Of a stretch of DNA of 64,000 nucleotides, positions 62,229 through 64,000 are shown in pieces. The notes under the pieces are model-generated. The model was not told the DNA's origin. It did no database searches and saw only the letters and a program-made list of their open reading frames with translations. Position 1 is the first letter of the stretch. Each line of letters begins with the position of its first letter. The translations under genes and the position numbers were made by a program. Source of the DNA: Bradyrhizobium diazoefficiens (GTDB lineage Bacteria > Pseudomonadota > Alphaproteobacteria > Rhizobiales > Xanthobacteraceae); the NCBI RefSeq assembly GCF_016616425.1, contig NZ_CP067101.1, positions 2,728,001-2,792,000 on the forward strand, in the 5' to 3' direction.

Positions 62229-64000
62229 ATGTCGAAGAACATGCTCAATGGCGCCCAGGTCATTGTCGATTATCTGATCCAGGAGAAGGTGCCGCAGGTG
62301 TTCGGGCTCTGCGGCCACGGCAACATCCAGTTCATCGACGCGCTGTACGAGCGTTCATCAGAAATCAAGACGATCTCCGTGCATCACGAGAGCGTCGCCG
62401 GTTTCATGGCCGATGTCTATTATCGGGTCTCAGGCAGGCCGACCGCGACGTTCACCTCTTGCGGTCCGGGTTCGGCGAATCTGCCGATCTCGCTGGCCAA
62501 TGCCTTCCTCGACTCCGTGCCGTTCATGGCGATTACCGGCAACGTCCCGACCAGCCAGTTCAACCGCGGCGCATTCCAGGAGATGTACCGGCACTATCAG
62601 GCGGACTTCCCGTCGTCGGTTCGCACGATGTGCAAGAAGGTGTTCCAGCCGACGCGCGGCGAGATGGTGCCGCTCGCGGTGCGACAGGCGTGGAAGACCA
62701 TGGTCACGGGACGACCGGGACCGGTGGTCGTCGACGTCCCCTTCGACGTCTTCATGGAATCGGCGGCGGAGGAAGCGCCGAAGGCAATCGAGTGGAGCGC
62801 CAACATCTCCAGCCGCTGCGGCGCCGATCCCGACGGGGTCGAGAAGGCCGTTGACATGCTGCTCTCGGCGGAGCGGCCGGTGATGCTGGTCGGGCAGGGC
62901 GTGCGCTATGGCGGGGCTGCCGACGAATTGCGCAAGCTTGCCGAGCGGCTTCAGATCCCGGTCGCGGCATCCGCCAGCGGGCTCGGTGCGATCGACGTCA
63001 ATCATCCGCTGGCGCTCGGCCTCGTTGCGCGCGCCGGTCACTACCAGGCCAATCACGCAACGCGCCAGGCCGACGTGCTGCTCGCGCTCGGCGTTCGCTT
63101 CGACGACCGCACCTCGAGTTCGTGGATTCCGGGTTATTCCTTCACGATCCCGCCGACCAGGCTGATCCACGTCGACATCGATCCCGAAGAGATCGGCCGC
63201 AACTATCCCGTCGCACTCGGATTGATGGCCGATGTTCGCACCTTTTTGCGTCAGGTCCATGCCGAGCTCGATCGCCGCGACAATCTGTTCAAGAAGTCCG
63301 ATGCGCGCAAGAAGTGGCTGGCCCAGATCGACGGCTATCGCAAGGAGTGGGACAAGTTCGTCGCGCCGGGCTTCTCCGACGATACCACGCCGATCAATCC
63401 GCAGCGCGCGGCAGTCGAGATCGACAACGCGCTGCCGGAGGACGCTATCCTGGTCTCCGACATCGGTGTGCACCACAACTGGCTGCTCGGCTTCTGCAAG
63501 CCAAAGCGGCCGGATTCGCTGATCGGCTCGATGGGCTTTGGCCCGATGGGCTTTGGCGTCGCCGGCGTGATGGGCGCGAAATTTGCGGCGCCCGACCGTC
63601 CCTGCGTGTCGGTGTGCGGCGACGGCGCCTTCTTCATGCACGCGAACGTGCTCGGAACGGCGGTCGAATACAATCTGCCCGTGGTCTGGGTGGTCTGGAA
63701 CAATTACGCCTACGCCTCGATCCGCGGGCTTCAGCGCGGCTATCTCGGCGGGCGCGAGCTCGCGACCGACTTCAAGCACCCGGAGACGGGCGAGCGCTAC
63801 AATCCGGATTTCGCGGCGATGGCGCGCTCCTGCGGCGTCGAGGGCGTGCGGGTCGATCGCGCCGGCGATCTCGGCGAGGCGATCCGGAAGGGCATTGCCG
63901 CCAACCGGCCTTATCTGATCGACGTCGACATCGCCGCCGACGTCAATCCGGCGGGCGCGGGCGTTTGGGAGTTGCCAGGCCTCGGCCAGAGCAAGGCCGG
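62229..64000 (+). CDS. TPP-dependent decarboxylase/carboligase, runs off the window end
   Basis: About 590 residues are visible without a stop. The N-terminal domain has KTISVHHESVAGFMADVYYR with the catalytic Glu near residue 54. A central domain contains PVMLVGQGVRYGGAADELRK. The C-terminal TPP domain has CVSVCGDGAFFMHANVLGTA near 464 and VVWVVWNNYAYASIRGLQRG, the GDG...NN motif. It is related to acetolactate synthase, benzoylformate decarboxylase and glyoxylate carboligase proteins; the exact reaction is not fixed. The ATG at 62229 is the first good start after the promoter region. Position beside an IclR gene and an ABC importer suggests a catabolic 2-oxo acid or aldehyde substrate. Confidence 0.87.
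   Translation, partial: MSKNMLNGAQVIVDYLIQEKVPQVFGLCGHGNIQFIDALYERSSEIKTISVHHESVAGFMADVYYRVSGRPTATFTSCGPGSANLPISLANAFLDSVPFMAITGNVPTSQFNRGAFQEMYRHYQADFPSSVRTMCKKVFQPTRGEMVPLAVRQAWKTMVTGRPGPVVVDVPFDVFMESAAEEAPKAIEWSANISSRCGADPDGVEKAVDMLLSAERPVMLVGQGVRYGGAADELRKLAERLQIPVAASASGLGAIDVNHPLALGLVARAGHYQANHATRQADVLLALGVRFDDRTSSSWIPGYSFTIPPTRLIHVDIDPEEIGRNYPVALGLMADVRTFLRQVHAELDRRDNLFKKSDARKKWLAQIDGYRKEWDKFVAPGFSDDTTPINPQRAAVEIDNALPEDAILVSDIGVHHNWLLGFCKPKRPDSLIGSMGFGPMGFGVAGVMGAKFAAPDRPCVSVCGDGAFFMHANVLGTAVEYNLPVVWVVWNNYAYASIRGLQRGYLGGRELATDFKHPETGERYNPDFAAMARSCGVEGVRVDRAGDLGEAIRKGIAANRPYLIDVDIAADVNPAGAGVWELPGLGQSKA

Noticed and set aside
1..64000. CRISPR arrays, insertion sequences, rRNA genes, replication origins
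   Set aside because: No regularly spaced repeats, transposase motifs, rRNA sequence or clustered DnaA boxes were seen on either strand.

Overview
The window is high-GC alphaproteobacterial DNA, and its gene content points to Bradyrhizobium or a close relative. The evidence is a ROSE-type RNA thermometer in front of an hsp20 gene, a ~118-bp palindromic intergenic element present twice, many ABC/TRAP uptake systems and CoA-thioester enzymes, and several rhizobial small ORFs. Genus assignment is inference from content; no marker gene such as 16S rRNA is present. There is no IS element, CRISPR array or rRNA operon.

Layout. 0-11 kb is mostly minus-strand housekeeping: two RNA methyltransferases (RlmD/TrmA-like and TlyA), a nucleoside deoxyribosyltransferase, dxs, xseB, a deacetylase-like hydrolase, a secreted 5'-nucleotidase, an enoyl-CoA hydratase-family protein, a broken MFS gene and an acyl-CoA dehydrogenase, followed by tRNA-Gln(UUG). 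11.8-17.8 kb is a minus-strand RpiR regulator / class III aminotransferase / TAXI binding protein / fused TRAP permease operon. 18-38 kb is an accessory region: a DUF4396 membrane protein, a three-subunit molybdenum aldehyde oxidoreductase, a GH15 hydrolase with a membrane partner, a deletion-broken SDR, a PPC-domain protein, a TPP enzyme, a giant FAD/Fe-S oxidoreductase, hsp20 with its thermometer, two tandem paralogous small helical proteins, a fragment of rpoH and an FtsH protease. 38-46 kb holds a CoA transferase, a DUF72 protein, a serine hydrolase, two M20-type amidohydrolases/peptidases flanking an enolase-superfamily enzyme, and small ORFs. 46-56 kb holds a Cox11-cytochrome c fusion, a CLC chloride protein, an MFS carrier, a membrane-anchored TAXI protein, a divergent avidin-like protein beside a CYTH-CHAD protein, several very small genes and two phage-like ORFs.

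56-64 kb is a catabolic module: binding protein, LivH and a single polypeptide fusing LivM+LivG+LivF form one ABC importer operon. An IclR regulator follows, and a TPP-dependent decarboxylase/carboligase runs off the window end on the other strand. A TCACAATAT motif lies in the same gene-relative orientation in front of both the transporter operon and the TPP gene, which suggests one regulon for uptake and first-step catabolism.

Decay is visible in at least five places: the MFS, SDR, enolase-superfamily, rpoH and TctC-type remnants. One 58-codon small ORF is also interrupted by an in-frame TAA. Most interesting for follow-up are the avidin-like protein, the Cox11-cytochrome c fusion, the IclR/TPP/ABC module and the hsp20-rpoH-remnant-ftsH stress cluster.
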